This document shows positions 6,549 through 14,986 of a stretch of DNA of 35,182 nt, piece by piece. Both the position numbers and the translations under genes were made by a program. This DNA is from Hadesarchaea archaeon. GTDB taxonomy: Archaea; Hadarchaeota; Hadarchaeia; Hadarchaeales; JAGGTB01. Location: contig JAGGTB010000012.1 of the NCBI GenBank assembly GCA_021163965.1, positions 1 to 35,182 of the forward strand, written 5' to 3'. The notes under the pieces were generated by a model, which was given only the letters and a program-made list of their open reading frames with translations, was not told where the DNA came from and searched no databases. Each line of letters opens with the position of its first letter. The stretch's first letter is position 1.

Positions 6549-8486
6549 GTGTCCTGGCGGGAATACTTTCCGGAGGGCTACGAGAAAAGACCAGACCAGC
6601 TGAGGTTCATCGAAGAGGCCTCCGAGCTCCTCGCCGAGGGGGGGATATACGTGGTCTCGGCCCCCTGCGGGATAGGCAAGAGCCTGGCTGCCCTCGTATC
6701 TGCCCTCCCGCTGGTCGAGGAGGGGAAGAAGCTGATCTTCACATACCGGACGCGCAACCAGATCCAGATCTACCTGAAGGAGCTCAGGGCCATAGGCAGA
6801 CGACGGGAGCGGGAGTACCTTCAAGCATCCCTCGTGAGCAAACAGAGCATGTGCCCGAGATTTTCCGGCGACCGGATCTCCTACGGCGCTTTAGTGAGGG
6901 CCTGCAGGATCCTGAGGGAGAACTCTAAGAGGGGGAAGGAGCCGAGGTGTGCGTACTACTCCAAGATCCTAGAGGACCAGGAGAGAGCTATGAAGCTCGC
7001 CCTCGAGTGGTCCAAGAGCTACATTTCGCCGCTGGAAATCGTGGCGCGGGCGGAGAAAGCCGGGATCTGCCCCTACGAAGCGGTGAAGCTGATAATGCCC
7101 GAAGCTGAGGTCTTCCTCGGGACCTACCACTATCTCTTAGACCCTGGAATAAGGGAGGGTCTGCTCAGCCAGCTGGACATCGATCTCTCGGAGTGCGTCG
7201 GGGTGATCGACGAGGCCCACAATCTGTCGACCTTCGCGCGGGATCTCCTTTCGAGCGAGCTCCAGGAGCGCTCCATACGGAGGGCCCTAGACGAGGTCGG
7301 CGCGTTCGGGGGGCCGGACGCGGACGAGATCGAAGAGATCCTCCTAGCCCTCCGCGAAGAGTTCTTCCCCGAGCTGTCTAAGGGGCTTAAGCCCGGCGAG
7401 CCGAGAAGGCTGGACCGCGAGGCCGTCAGGGAGCTTTTCAGGGAGACCGTGGGCGGGATTCCGGAGATGGTCGCCAAGCTCGTCCACGATTACGGAGAGT
7501 ACGTGTGGGGCGAGAGGCTCAAGCTCGGGCGGAGAATCTACAGCTACAACCACAGAGTCGGAGAGTTCCTGATGGGCTTCCTCGGAGCGGAGGGGGCTCA
7601 GTATGCCCGCTGGGCCGAACTCGAGGAAGGTGAGACGAAGCTGGAACTCAGGAACTTGGACGGGAGGGAGCTAACGGACGTGGTCTTGGAAGGTCTGCAC
7701 TCCGCGATCCTTATGAGCGGGACCCTCACGCCCGCGGAAGTCCACGGACAGCTCCTCGCTTTCGACACGAGGAGGATGAAGTTCAGGGAGTTTAAGTCCC
7801 CATTCCCACCCGAGAACCGCCTCATCCTAGTCGCTAGAGACGTGTCCTCGAGGATGGAGGAGCGGACGGAGCAGACCTATCGGCGGTGGCGCGAGTACAT
7901 CGAGGAGGTGTTGAGGACGAACAGGGGAAACGTCGGAGTGTTCTTCACGAGCTACGAGTTGATGAAGAAGATCTCAGGGCTGGACACGGAGCGAGAGGTA
8001 ATCGTAGAAAATAGGAAGACCACCCACGGGGAAGTGATAGGGCGGCTGTCTGGGAGGGATGACATCGCCCTGTTTGGGGTGATCGGCGGAAAGTTCAGCG
8101 AAGGGGTCGACTACCCCGGGGAGCTCCTCACGTGTGCTGTGGTAGTCGGGTTCCCTTACGCGAGTTGGGACGACCGCCAAAGAGCCCTCACCGAGTACAT
8201 GAACGCGGTCTTCCCGGGAAAGGGGAGGCTCTATGGATATCTGGCCCCCGCGATCACGAGGTTCCTCCAGACCTGCGGGAGGATCCACCGCTCAAAGAGG
8301 GATAGGGGGTGCGTGGTGATACTCGACAAGCGCGTACGCTACCCCCACATCAGGCGTAAGCTTCCAAAGTACTTCCAGCGGGAAATGCGAACGGTCTCGA
8401 GCCCGGAGGAGTGCGGGAGGCTCATCTCCCAGTTTTGGGAGAAGCCTCGTCAGGGGGCATACAGAAATGCGAGCCCGGCGAGGTAA
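6549..8486 (+). CDS. XPD/DinG-family Fe-S DNA helicase
   Basis: A 645-residue superfamily 2 helicase of the XPD/Rad3/DinG group, 5'-3' translocases of repair and transcription. Walker A is SAPCGIGKS (about residues 37-45) and the DEAH box is VIDEAHN (219-225). Between them are four cysteines, C102, C119, C134 and C174, in the position of the XPD Fe-S domain. The C-terminal helicase motifs include SGTLTP, GKFSEGVDYPG and the arginine-finger motif QTCGRIHRSKRDRG. The start is GTG 6549, with a TATA-like ATATTATTTG (about 6508-6517) upstream. It follows an endonuclease III-like Fe-S gene, so the two may be cotranscribed repair proteins. The 3' end overlaps the converging exchanger gene by 37 bp. 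Confidence 0.93.
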   Translation: MSWREYFPEGYEKRPDQLRFIEEASELLAEGGIYVVSAPCGIGKSLAALVSALPLVEEGKKLIFTYRTRNQIQIYLKELRAIGRRREREYLQASLVSKQSMCPRFSGDRISYGALVRACRILRENSKRGKEPRCAYYSKILEDQERAMKLALEWSKSYISPLEIVARAEKAGICPYEAVKLIMPEAEVFLGTYHYLLDPGIREGLLSQLDIDLSECVGVIDEAHNLSTFARDLLSSELQERSIRRALDEVGAFGGPDADEIEEILLALREEFFPELSKGLKPGEPRRLDREAVRELFRETVGGIPEMVAKLVHDYGEYVWGERLKLGRRIYSYNHRVGEFLMGFLGAEGAQYARWAELEEGETKLELRNLDGRELTDVVLEGLHSAILMSGTLTPAEVHGQLLAFDTRRMKFREFKSPFPPENRLILVARDVSSRMEERTEQTYRRWREYIEEVLRTNRGNVGVFFTSYELMKKISGLDTEREVIVENRKTTHGEVIGRLSGRDDIALFGVIGGKFSEGVDYPGELLTCAVVVGFPYASWDDRQRALTEYMNAVFPGKGRLYGYLAPAITRFLQTCGRIHRSKRDRGCVVILDKRVRYPHIRRKLPKYFQREMRTVSSPEECGRLISQFWEKPRQGAYRNASPAR

Positions 8487-9394
8487 AAAACGTAGAACGC
8501 GAGCAGCCCGATCCCCTCCCGGCGGCTCAACTTAAGTCCCGTCCACATAAACCCTAGGAGCAGGAGCATCGCGATTAACATCATGGGGTTACTAAACCAT
8601 ATTGCCTGATGATCCACCCTTAACGGCCTTATCACCGAAGCGCAACCGATGACGAGGGCAGCGTTGAAGATGTTCGATCCTATGACGGTGCCCGCCGATA
8701 TCTCAGGCAACCTCTTGGCGGATGCGATTATTATCGTGGCCAGTTCTGGGAGCGAGGTTCCGACGGCTACCAGTGTAAATCCTATCGCCGACTCGGGAAC
8801 TCCGACAACGCGAGCGAAACCCGCCCCGGAGTACACGAGCAACCACGCGCCTAGGATCGTCCCAGTCGCACCCACGACAAACAGGAGAAACAAGCGACCT
8901 AATCCCTCCCGACCTCGGGTGGAATTATCCCTCCCCCTGTTCGCCTCCCTCCCCCATACGAATTTCAGAAAGAGGACAAAAATCAGGAGGAGAACCACGC
9001 CCTCGATTGCGCTGACTTCGCCGTCGAGAGCCATTAAAACGAGGACGATTCCAATACCGAGCATTATTGTGCCCTCCTTCAGTCTCTCCCTATTGACGTT
9101 GACTGCACCGAAGACCGCCGCCAGCCCCAAGACGAGGGAGATGTTTATGATGTTTGAGCCCACCACGTTCGCGTATGATATCTCGACTTCGCCCAGAGCA
9201 GCGGCTATTGTAGAAGTAAAGAACTCGGGGGCGGAAGTTGCGAAAGCGATGAGCGTGAGGGCAACCACCGCCTGTGAGACGCCGAGGGCTCTGGCTATCC
9301 CGCAAGACGAGGAGACGAAAACGTCGCCCGCCTTGCCGATGAGAACAACGGCGGCCACAAACGCGACGACGTACAGGATGAGTTCTTCTATCAT
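8450..9394 (-). CDS. CaCA-family sodium/calcium exchanger
   Basis: A 314-residue integral membrane cation exchanger of the YrbG/CaCA family, with about ten hydrophobic segments in two inverted halves. Both alpha repeats are clear: the first contains IAFATSAPEFFTS and VVGSNIINISLVLGL, the second VAVGTSLPELATI and VIGSNIFNAALVIGC. The acidic residue of each (the Glu of APEF and of LPEL) is the expected ion ligand. It overlaps the antiporter stop by four bases (ATGA), so it is the last gene of a four-gene minus-strand operon starting with the MBL hydrolase. Its role is probably Ca2+ extrusion driven by Na+ or H+; the ion cannot be told from sequence. Confidence 0.93.
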   Translation of the reverse strand: MIEELILYVVAFVAAVVLIGKAGDVFVSSSCGIARALGVSQAVVALTLIAFATSAPEFFTSTIAAALGEVEISYANVVGSNIINISLVLGLAAVFGAVNVNRERLKEGTIMLGIGIVLVLMALDGEVSAIEGVVLLLIFVLFLKFVWGREANRGRDNSTRGREGLGRLFLLFVVGATGTILGAWLLVYSGAGFARVVGVPESAIGFTLVAVGTSLPELATIIIASAKRLPEISAGTVIGSNIFNAALVIGCASVIRPLRVDHQAIWFSNPMMLIAMLLLLGFMWTGLKLSRREGIGLLAFYVFYLAGLAFLYAP

Positions 9395-10593
9395 CCAGTC
9401 CCCTCCTTTGAGACGAGCTTAAAAAATATAGGTGTGAGCAGCGTGGTCGCAAGGGTTACCGCGATCATCGTTGCGAAGAGGGCAGATGGTAGGATTTCCG
9501 ATTCCAACCCAAAGAGCAACACGGCAATTTCGAGAGATCCCCTCGAACACATGGCAGTACCTATGATCGCGATATCCCTTCCCCGATAACCGGATACTGC
9601 GGCCCCGGCCCCACATCCGACCATCTTCCCAACGAACGCAGCAGCTAGAAGCGCGAGAAGTAGGGGCACCATCCCCCATCCTATTTCGCCCAGGGCCGGG
9701 AAATTGAGGCCGACGAAAACGAAGAACATCGGTGTGAGGATCGACTGTAGCGAAGTCGTGACGTTATCCAGTATAGCGTTTAGTTGGATCCTACTCAACA
9801 GGAGGGCGTCGGGCCTCTCGCGCAATCTGCTGATGAACATGCCGGCCATATAGGCCCCTATGATCGCGTGGAGACCGATGTAATGTGTGGCAACGGCAAG
9901 GGCTAGCGCCAGACACACGACAAACGTGATGGGGACTTCCCCTTTCTCGAAACGCCAAAGCTTCTGCATTAGGTTCATCTCGATGATTAACTTTCGGGAG
10001 AGATATGTCACGAGCACGAAGAACACAAATATGCCTAGCGTCGTCCAAGCGAACACGCTCCAGTCCAAGCCACCTCTAAGGACGGCCGAAGACAGGAGGC
10101 CAAGGACGTAGACCGCCATAATGTCGTCGATGAGGGCAGCACTCACTATGAGTTGGCTGTGCCGGCTCTTTCCGACGACGCGCGTCACCACCTCGGTCGC
10201 CGTGTTGCTGAGCGCGGCGCCGACGAACACGCAGGCGAGCGTCTGGTACCCCCAGGCGTAAGCTATGCCGAACCCTAGAGCGAAGGAGACGCTCATGCCG
10301 CAGAGGGCGATCACCAGCGCTCGATATTTAATCCTCATAAAATGTTCAAAGCGGGAGTTCAGTCCGGCGACCAACATCATCACCACCAAGCCGAGCATCG
10401 CAACGGCCGTGATTCCGTCGCTGATGGTCTCCCCAGGTTCAATCGTGATTAGACCGTAGCCCGCCGGACCGAGGAGAACACCGATGGCGACCTCCCCAAT
10501 CAGCGGAGAGAAACCTCCGCGTAGAAATAGCCCGCCGAAGAATTTCGCGGAGAGCAACAGGACCAAGAGATAGAGGAGAAGATCCCAATTCAT
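9391..10593 (-). CDS. CPA2/Kef-type Na+(K+)/H+ antiporter membrane subunit
   Basis: A 400-residue monovalent cation:proton antiporter with about 12-13 transmembrane helices and no C-terminal TrkA-N domain, so it is the short archaeal NapA-like form. Family landmarks are EVAIGVLLGPAGYGLI near the N terminus, the unwound-helix region LSNTATEVVTRVVGKS, and the ion-site segment AALIDDIMAVYVLGLLSSAV with its tandem Asp residues. The ATG at 10593 lies two bases after the upstream stop, and the stop overlaps the exchanger start, indicating translational coupling. With the downstream CaCA exchanger it forms an ion-homeostasis pair; both are encoded with an RNA-related small protein and a metallohydrolase. 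Confidence 0.93.
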   Translation of the reverse strand: MNWDLLLYLLVLLLSAKFFGGLFLRGGFSPLIGEVAIGVLLGPAGYGLITIEPGETISDGITAVAMLGLVVMMLVAGLNSRFEHFMRIKYRALVIALCGMSVSFALGFGIAYAWGYQTLACVFVGAALSNTATEVVTRVVGKSRHSQLIVSAALIDDIMAVYVLGLLSSAVLRGGLDWSVFAWTTLGIFVFFVLVTYLSRKLIIEMNLMQKLWRFEKGEVPITFVVCLALALAVATHYIGLHAIIGAYMAGMFISRLRERPDALLLSRIQLNAILDNVTTSLQSILTPMFFVFVGLNFPALGEIGWGMVPLLLALLAAAFVGKMVGCGAGAAVSGYRGRDIAIIGTAMCSRGSLEIAVLLFGLESEILPSALFATMIAVTLATTLLTPIFFKLVSKEGTG

Positions 10594-10595
10594 GT

Positions 10596-10862
10596 CTAAA
10601 CCTCGCGCCTCCGCCAGAGCAGCTTTTTCCCGACTTCGATGCGTAGGATCCTGTGATACGGGATTTCAACCTCCCCTTCGCCGGATTTGACGCGCATGAA
10701 TGCCCTTCCGAGTTCCTTTATTTCGTCGCCCCGAATGACGCGCACATCGCCCGGTGCTCCACGGTGCGCTATCGTCACGCGCGCCTGACTTATATCCAGC
10801 TCAGGATGCCATTTTAGTTTCCCCAGCACGTCGCGGGGTCCGGGAGCTCGTCCAGTGTGCAA
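10596..10862 (-). CDS. MJ1316/DUF504-domain (UPF0248) small protein
   Basis: An approximately 88-residue protein matching the UPF0248/MJ1316 family, proposed from comparative genomics to recognise cyclic RNA ends. Typical features are the start PRDVLGKLKWHP, a central strand VTIAHRG, and the closing IPYHRILRIEVGKKLLWRR with conserved His and Arg. There is no ATG. I choose TTG 10862 (LHTGRAPG) because GGTGAT lies a few bases upstream; the frame can be extended to TTG 10916 inside the MBL gene. It lies between the MBL hydrolase and the antiporter with minimal spacing, so it is part of the same operon. Its link to ion transport is unexplained. Confidence 0.8.
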   Translation of the reverse strand: MHTGRAPGPRDVLGKLKWHPELDISQARVTIAHRGAPGDVRVIRGDEIKELGRAFMRVKSGEGEVEIPYHRILRIEVGKKLLWRRREV

Positions 10863-10899
10863 ACTATCACCAGACCTATCGTGGAGGTGGTCAAAAAAG

Positions 10900-11568
10900 C
10901 TACCCCATGGGACCAATCTGCCAGAGGTTGGTTATGGAATCCAAAGCCGCCCCGATGCACTCTCCTCCCCGCACATCCGTCGTCGCTCCGTGTCCGGGGA
11001 GCAACCTTCGCACGCCGAGCTCCTTCAACCTCCGTAACGATCGCACCATGGCAGCCGAATCGCCCGTCGGGAGATCCGTGCGCCCAACCCCGTCGCAAAA
11101 CACCGTGTCCCCGGAGAACAGCACCCGTCGCTCCCGGTCGTAGAGACATATGCTACCCCGCGTATGTCCGGGAGTGTGCAAAACCTCCAAAGTCACCTCA
11201 CCGAGCTCGATTCGGTCGCCGTCCCTGAGCTCGCGGGTTGGTTCAATCGGCTCGAGGCTTGCCCCGAACGCGTTGGCGAGGGTAACTTCGGGGTCCGCGT
11301 TGCGAAGCGCTTCTACCTCAAGTTCGTGAATCGCGACTTGGCAACCGGAAGCGGAGATGAAGTCGTGATCACCACCGATGTGATCGTAGTGGCAGTGAGT
11401 GTTGATCAGAAGATCCACGTCATCGGTCCTCACGCCGAATTTCAGGAGGTTCCTCCTGACCCGATCGAAGTTCATCCCCGTCCCGGCATCCACCAGCGCG
11501 ATGACTTCGTCAATGATCAGGTAAATGTTGGAGTCAAAACCTAGACCGCCTACCTGGTGAATTTGCAT
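10900..11568 (-). CDS. Metallo-beta-lactamase fold hydrolase (glyoxalase II-like)
   Basis: A 222-residue MBL-fold metal hydrolase. The zinc motif is THCHYDHIGGD (H58, H60, D62, H63), followed by HTPGHTRGSI, the bridging Asp in LFSGDTVF and the last His in LLPGHGATT. Its closest appearance is to the glyoxalase II-like group acting on thioesters or small esters, but the substrate cannot be assigned. It heads the operon with the MJ1316 protein, antiporter and exchanger. On the minus strand a TATA-like GCTTAATAG lies about 35 bp before the ATG, making it the likely promoter-proximal gene. The N terminus MQIHQVGGLG begins at the only plausible ATG. Confidence 0.9.
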   Translation of the reverse strand: MQIHQVGGLGFDSNIYLIIDEVIALVDAGTGMNFDRVRRNLLKFGVRTDDVDLLINTHCHYDHIGGDHDFISASGCQVAIHELEVEALRNADPEVTLANAFGASLEPIEPTRELRDGDRIELGEVTLEVLHTPGHTRGSICLYDRERRVLFSGDTVFCDGVGRTDLPTGDSAAMVRSLRRLKELGVRRLLPGHGATTDVRGGECIGAALDSITNLWQIGPMG

Positions 11569-11685
11569 GGGACAGGTCTGTTTTATTGGTGGCTATTAAG
11601 CTTTGCGCCTCCAAATCCTTGACGATTCTAGATGATAGCGCATCCTTCCCTACTGTTCATAGGAGACAAGTTCCCTTCAACATAA

Positions 11686-13266
11686 CTAATCGGAGATTAT
11701 TTCCACGTTAAAATGTTGCGTCATTGGGTATTTCACGTTTTTTACGTTTAAACACAGCTCTAGAGTGTAGTTTCCGGGTTCTATGTTTAATGTCTCTAAT
11801 TCTACCTCGGCGCTTGAGGTTGACTGCCGAAGAATGCTCCCAAAATTGAGTTCCCCGGAAAGAACTTTCAATTTTGGCAGAGTGGATATGACCCTGCCTA
11901 CAACTTCTTCAGCTATGCTACTCCCAACATTCTCAAGAGTTAGATTTATCCGCGCCTTTTCGTCTGTTTCAAATTGCTTCTCCATTAACTCCGCTTTAGT
12001 TAACATTGGACAGGGCCCAGTAATTACGTCTTTTAGGAATAAACTTTGAAACACGTGCCTGTCCAATGACACAAGGATTGTGGAAATTCGTCTTTTTAGA
12101 TCGTTAGCAACACCAATTGACTGCCCAGCAGTGTTGGCTAATTGCTCGTCTGACATCTCTAGGATATCCACTAGCCTCTTGTCCAACAGAGGGGCTAGAG
12201 AGGCACAATCTATTTTGACTGATAGGAATAACTCAGCTTTTCTTTTCCATTCATAAACTTCGAGCATGGAAATTCCAGTTAATTCAGCCAGAGTCAGCGC
12301 ATCTGCTGAGGCCAAATCCTCCACATTGACGATATCGTGTTCTGCCAACTTCCCAGCATAAACGTCGCCAATTCCCTGTATGTTCGTTACCGGAAGGGAA
12401 GAAAGAGGATTGGGAAAGAAAAAAGTTTCCAAAAAAGGTTCATAGTCTACTCTCCCCTCAGCAGGGTTATCTTTATTATCGTAAATTTTGGCCTCGATTT
12501 CGGATCGGTCAACCGTCCCCCAGTAGTTATTGGGTGCTTTGATATCTTGTGCAGAAGAACCGCCAATGCTTTTCGCACAATTGTAGAAGTTATAACCCGA
12601 GTTACCGCAGATATTGTTGTATTCTATAACTATCCCGGAAGTATCTCCCCAAATTTCGAAAGCCCTGTACGGTATATTTGTTATCACGTTTTTTATTACA
12701 ACGTTGCCATCGTTTGGCCAACCCGCTATAAAAATGCCTCGGTACACTTTTGAAATTAAATTATTTACTATTCTGTTATTCCTCGCTTGGGATATGTGAA
12801 TGCCATAAGTCCACGCCTTCTCACTTGAAATGATATTGTTCTCAATCGTGTTGTTTGCAGCTATTTGAGTCAAAAGGATGCCCGATGAGTGGTTGTGCAA
12901 TATGATGTTGTCTGAGATGATGGTGTCCCTAGCACCAGCTAGGTGAATCCCATTGGGATACGTAGTACTACTTCCCCTGCCCCCAATTATTGTGAATCCA
13001 CTAATTTTTGCCCCTCTTGTTTTGATGTGGAATACGTCTGTATGTTGGTTATTTGCCTTTACTGTCGTGACCCCTGCTCCAGCTCCTTCTAGACACACCG
13101 GTTTAGAGATTTTTACGTTTTCACTATAAGTTCCGGCCGCCACTTTTATAGTATCCCCTGCGCCAGCACTATCGATGGCCTTTTGGATCTTACTATATGG
13201 ATGTTTTTCACTTCCATCTTCAATACTCGATGCTTTCTCGATGTCTACATAAATTGTTGTCACCAT
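11686..13266 (-). CDS. Right-handed beta-helix protein with HhH region and CARDB-like tail, no signal peptide
   Basis: A 526-residue multidomain protein. Residues 1-280 form a pectate-lyase-like beta helix: a DUF1565-type start (YVDIEKASS, then YSKIQKAIDSAGAGDTI), repeated NNxI rungs, and the closing APNNYWGTVDRSEIE. Residues about 292-350 look like a helix-hairpin-helix unit (NIQGIGDVYAGKLAEHDI, then LAELTGISMLEV), with a second weaker helical unit to about 400. Residues 425-526 resemble a CARDB/Ig-like beta domain (INLTLENVGSS, then LEPGNYTLELCLNVK-like strands). Such beta helices are normally exported, yet the N terminus MVTTIYVDIE has no hydrophobic signal. A TATA-like TTATAAAAGG lies near 13298-13307 on the minus strand. 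The gene is much more AT-rich than its left neighbours. Substrate unknown. Confidence 0.8.
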   Translation of the reverse strand: MVTTIYVDIEKASSIEDGSEKHPYSKIQKAIDSAGAGDTIKVAAGTYSENVKISKPVCLEGAGAGVTTVKANNQHTDVFHIKTRGAKISGFTIIGGRGSSTTYPNGIHLAGARDTIISDNIILHNHSSGILLTQIAANNTIENNIISSEKAWTYGIHISQARNNRIVNNLISKVYRGIFIAGWPNDGNVVIKNVITNIPYRAFEIWGDTSGIVIEYNNICGNSGYNFYNCAKSIGGSSAQDIKAPNNYWGTVDRSEIEAKIYDNKDNPAEGRVDYEPFLETFFFPNPLSSLPVTNIQGIGDVYAGKLAEHDIVNVEDLASADALTLAELTGISMLEVYEWKRKAELFLSVKIDCASLAPLLDKRLVDILEMSDEQLANTAGQSIGVANDLKRRISTILVSLDRHVFQSLFLKDVITGPCPMLTKAELMEKQFETDEKARINLTLENVGSSIAEEVVGRVISTLPKLKVLSGELNFGSILRQSTSSAEVELETLNIEPGNYTLELCLNVKNVKYPMTQHFNVEIISD

Positions 13267-13591
13267 TTCCCCCGGTTATTTCTGCGTCTCATTCCTTTTA
13301 TAATTTTTTCTAACTAACAAAATCAATCGACATACCTCACTTTAAAAGTGTACGGACATTCACTACAGCGATAAGCTACCCAAGTTGCTTATCTGTGGTT
13401 TCGTCCCTCAGGCCAACGTTTTAGAATTCCTACCCCTCACAAAGGGCACCTCATTCCGCCTATTTTCAATTTCCCCACCTGCAGCAGGGATTTAGATTCC
13501 GAGATTTTTAAACCCAACAAACTATCACCAAGAATAAGCACCCGTCGCTTCTGTTCAAAATTTTTTAATTTCACCATTAATATTTGGATGA
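13267..13591. other. 325-bp AT-rich intergenic region with divergent promoters and a long hairpin
   Basis: No open frame of note is present. The left end holds the beta-helix gene promoter (minus-strand TTATAAAAGG). Further in are TTTAAAAG on the plus strand (13341-13348) and a TATA-like TTTAAAAATC on the minus strand (about 13500-13510). A stable hairpin is listed separately. Just before the membrane-protein gene an AATTTTTTAATTT stretch may serve as its promoter. Confidence 0.5.
13362..13399. ncRNA. Candidate structured RNA hairpin
   Basis: The segment folds into a 13-bp stem: GATAAGC (13370-13376) pairs perfectly with GCTTATC (13387-13393) around a ten-base loop. After a two-base bulge, ACTACA (13362-13367) pairs with TGTGGT (13394-13399), including one G-T. 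No T run follows on either side, so it is not an intrinsic terminator. A TATA-like box is about 100 bp away on the minus strand, which would allow a separate transcript. No known RNA family is recognised. Confidence 0.3.
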
Positions 13592-14023
13592 ATGACAAAA
13601 TTCATGAAATCGAAAATAAACCAGATGGTATGCCTCTTGGGCGTTACGATGGTTTTCATCGGCATATTCTCACCTTGGGTGAAATGGCAGTCCTGGGGAA
13701 GCCACCCCTCAGGGTCCGTACTGGGAATAGAAACGGCCGACGGATGGATCTTACTAGTATTTGCAATCCTTGCCAGCATTTCTCTTTTTAAATCAACAAG
13801 CGATGTGGGGATAGTTTTCCTCAGACTTTTTCCTAGCATCATTATCACTCTCGGGGGGTGGCTGGCTCTAGATTATTTCTGGACTTTCGCTCCTTACGGC
13901 GTTTACAGGGTATTGATGGAAAGGGGGATAGGCTGTCCTCTTATAGTATATGGCGGGTCAATACTCCTGATCTCCGGACTTTGGGAGCTGTACGCGTGGA
14001 TGAAGATGCGCTCGCTACACTGA
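13592..14023 (+). CDS. Hypothetical four-helix membrane protein
   Basis: A 143-residue protein with four hydrophobic segments, at about residues 10-28 (MVCLLGVTMVFIGIF), 50-67 (GWILLVFAILASISLF), 73-95 (IVFLRLFPSIIITLGGWLAL) and 116-136. The loop after the first helix is SPWVKWQSWGSHPSG, which is probably extracytoplasmic. Many small archaeal proteins have this layout and I do not recognise a family. An alternative ATG at 13588 is in a different, non-hydrophobic frame. It is divergent from the beta-helix gene and convergent with the ABC operon. Its base composition matches the AT-rich region. Confidence 0.65.
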   Translation: MTKFMKSKINQMVCLLGVTMVFIGIFSPWVKWQSWGSHPSGSVLGIETADGWILLVFAILASISLFKSTSDVGIVFLRLFPSIIITLGGWLALDYFWTFAPYGVYRVLMERGIGCPLIVYGGSILLISGLWELYAWMKMRSLH

Positions 14024-14185
14024 TGTTTTACACAAAATCGGTCCTAACATGGTCGCTTTCGACTTTCGAACCGAAGTCAACGACGTATGCACATTCTAGC
14101 CAGTTCTTATGTTCCTGATTCTACTCCGGATAACCTACTTTTTCCGATCCAAAGAACGGTGGATACCGGAGCCCTTTTTGCTTTG

Positions 14186-14980
14186 CTACAGTTCCCACCT
14201 TTCATGAAGAGGTGGCACGCTCGCGACCAAGTTCTTCGTGTACGGGTGTTTCGGGCTGAAGATGACCTTCCTGACCGGCCCTTGCTCAATTATCTCTCCT
14301 TTCTTCATTATTGCTATCCTGTCGCCAATGTAATACGCCTGCGCCAAGTCGTGCGTTATGAACAGCACCGACATTTTCGCCACCTTCTTCAACCGCAAGA
14401 GTTCATTCAGTACCGCGACGCGAGTTGAAGCATCTATCATGCTCGTCGGCTCGTCCGCTACCAACAGACTCGGGCGAATGATCAAAGATCTCGCGATGAG
14501 CAATCGCTGCATCTGTCCTCCGCTCAGCTGGTGGGGGTATCTTCCCAAGATCTCATCTGGGTTCATACCTATTGTTTCCAGGGTGGACCTAATGATTTTC
14601 TTCCTTTCCTCCTTGGAAGGAGAGTTTTCGAGAAGATCAAACGCGTCGTTCAGGGGCTTGTCAACATTATAGAAGAAATTGAAGGAAGAGTAGGGATCCT
14701 GAAATACGGCCTGCACCTTTCTCCAGTAAGCTTTTTTATCGTATGAAAAGGCATCCTTGCCATCGAGCAGGATCTTGCCGCTTGTCGGCTTGATGAGCCT
14801 CAAAATCATGTTGCCCACAGTGGTCTTGCCGCTACCGCTCTCCCCCACTAGACAGAATATCTCGCCCTTCTTTATGTCAAATGACACATTTTTTGCCCCT
14901 ACCACCTCGGTGGTCCGGATGTAACCCGAAGTGTATAACTTCGTCAAATTTTTGACCCTTACAACCGCATCCCCCTTCAT
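14186..14980 (-). CDS. Oligopeptide/oligosaccharide-type ABC transporter ATPase, second (DppF-like)
   Basis: A 264-residue ATPase of the peptide/nickel ABC family, which in archaea often serves beta-oligosaccharide uptake. Walker A is GESGSGKTT, the signature is LSGGQMQRLLIARSL, Walker B is LLVADEPTS, and the switch His is in LFITHDLAQ. The C-terminal HPYTKNLVASVP is typical of the OppF/DppF type, but the Cys-rich tail of OppD proteins is absent. ATG 14980 is preceded by GGAGGTGA, which overlaps the dppD-like stop, so translation is coupled. It is the last gene of the minus-strand operon of two permeases and two ATPases. Confidence 0.93.
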   Translation of the reverse strand: MKGDAVVRVKNLTKLYTSGYIRTTEVVGAKNVSFDIKKGEIFCLVGESGSGKTTVGNMILRLIKPTSGKILLDGKDAFSYDKKAYWRKVQAVFQDPYSSFNFFYNVDKPLNDAFDLLENSPSKEERKKIIRSTLETIGMNPDEILGRYPHQLSGGQMQRLLIARSLIIRPSLLVADEPTSMIDASTRVAVLNELLRLKKVAKMSVLFITHDLAQAYYIGDRIAIMKKGEIIEQGPVRKVIFSPKHPYTKNLVASVPPLHERWEL

Positions 14981-14986
14981 TTCGAC

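Noticed and set aside
8649-9422. Plus-strand frame of 257 codons opposite the CaCA exchanger
   Set aside because: Low-complexity Thr/Ser/Pro/Arg product, as expected of the antisense of membrane-protein codons.
13397-13412. CTGA...GAAAC on the minus strand, reminiscent of a hammerhead ribozyme core
   Set aside because: The required CUGAUGA sequence and three-way stem arrangement are not present.
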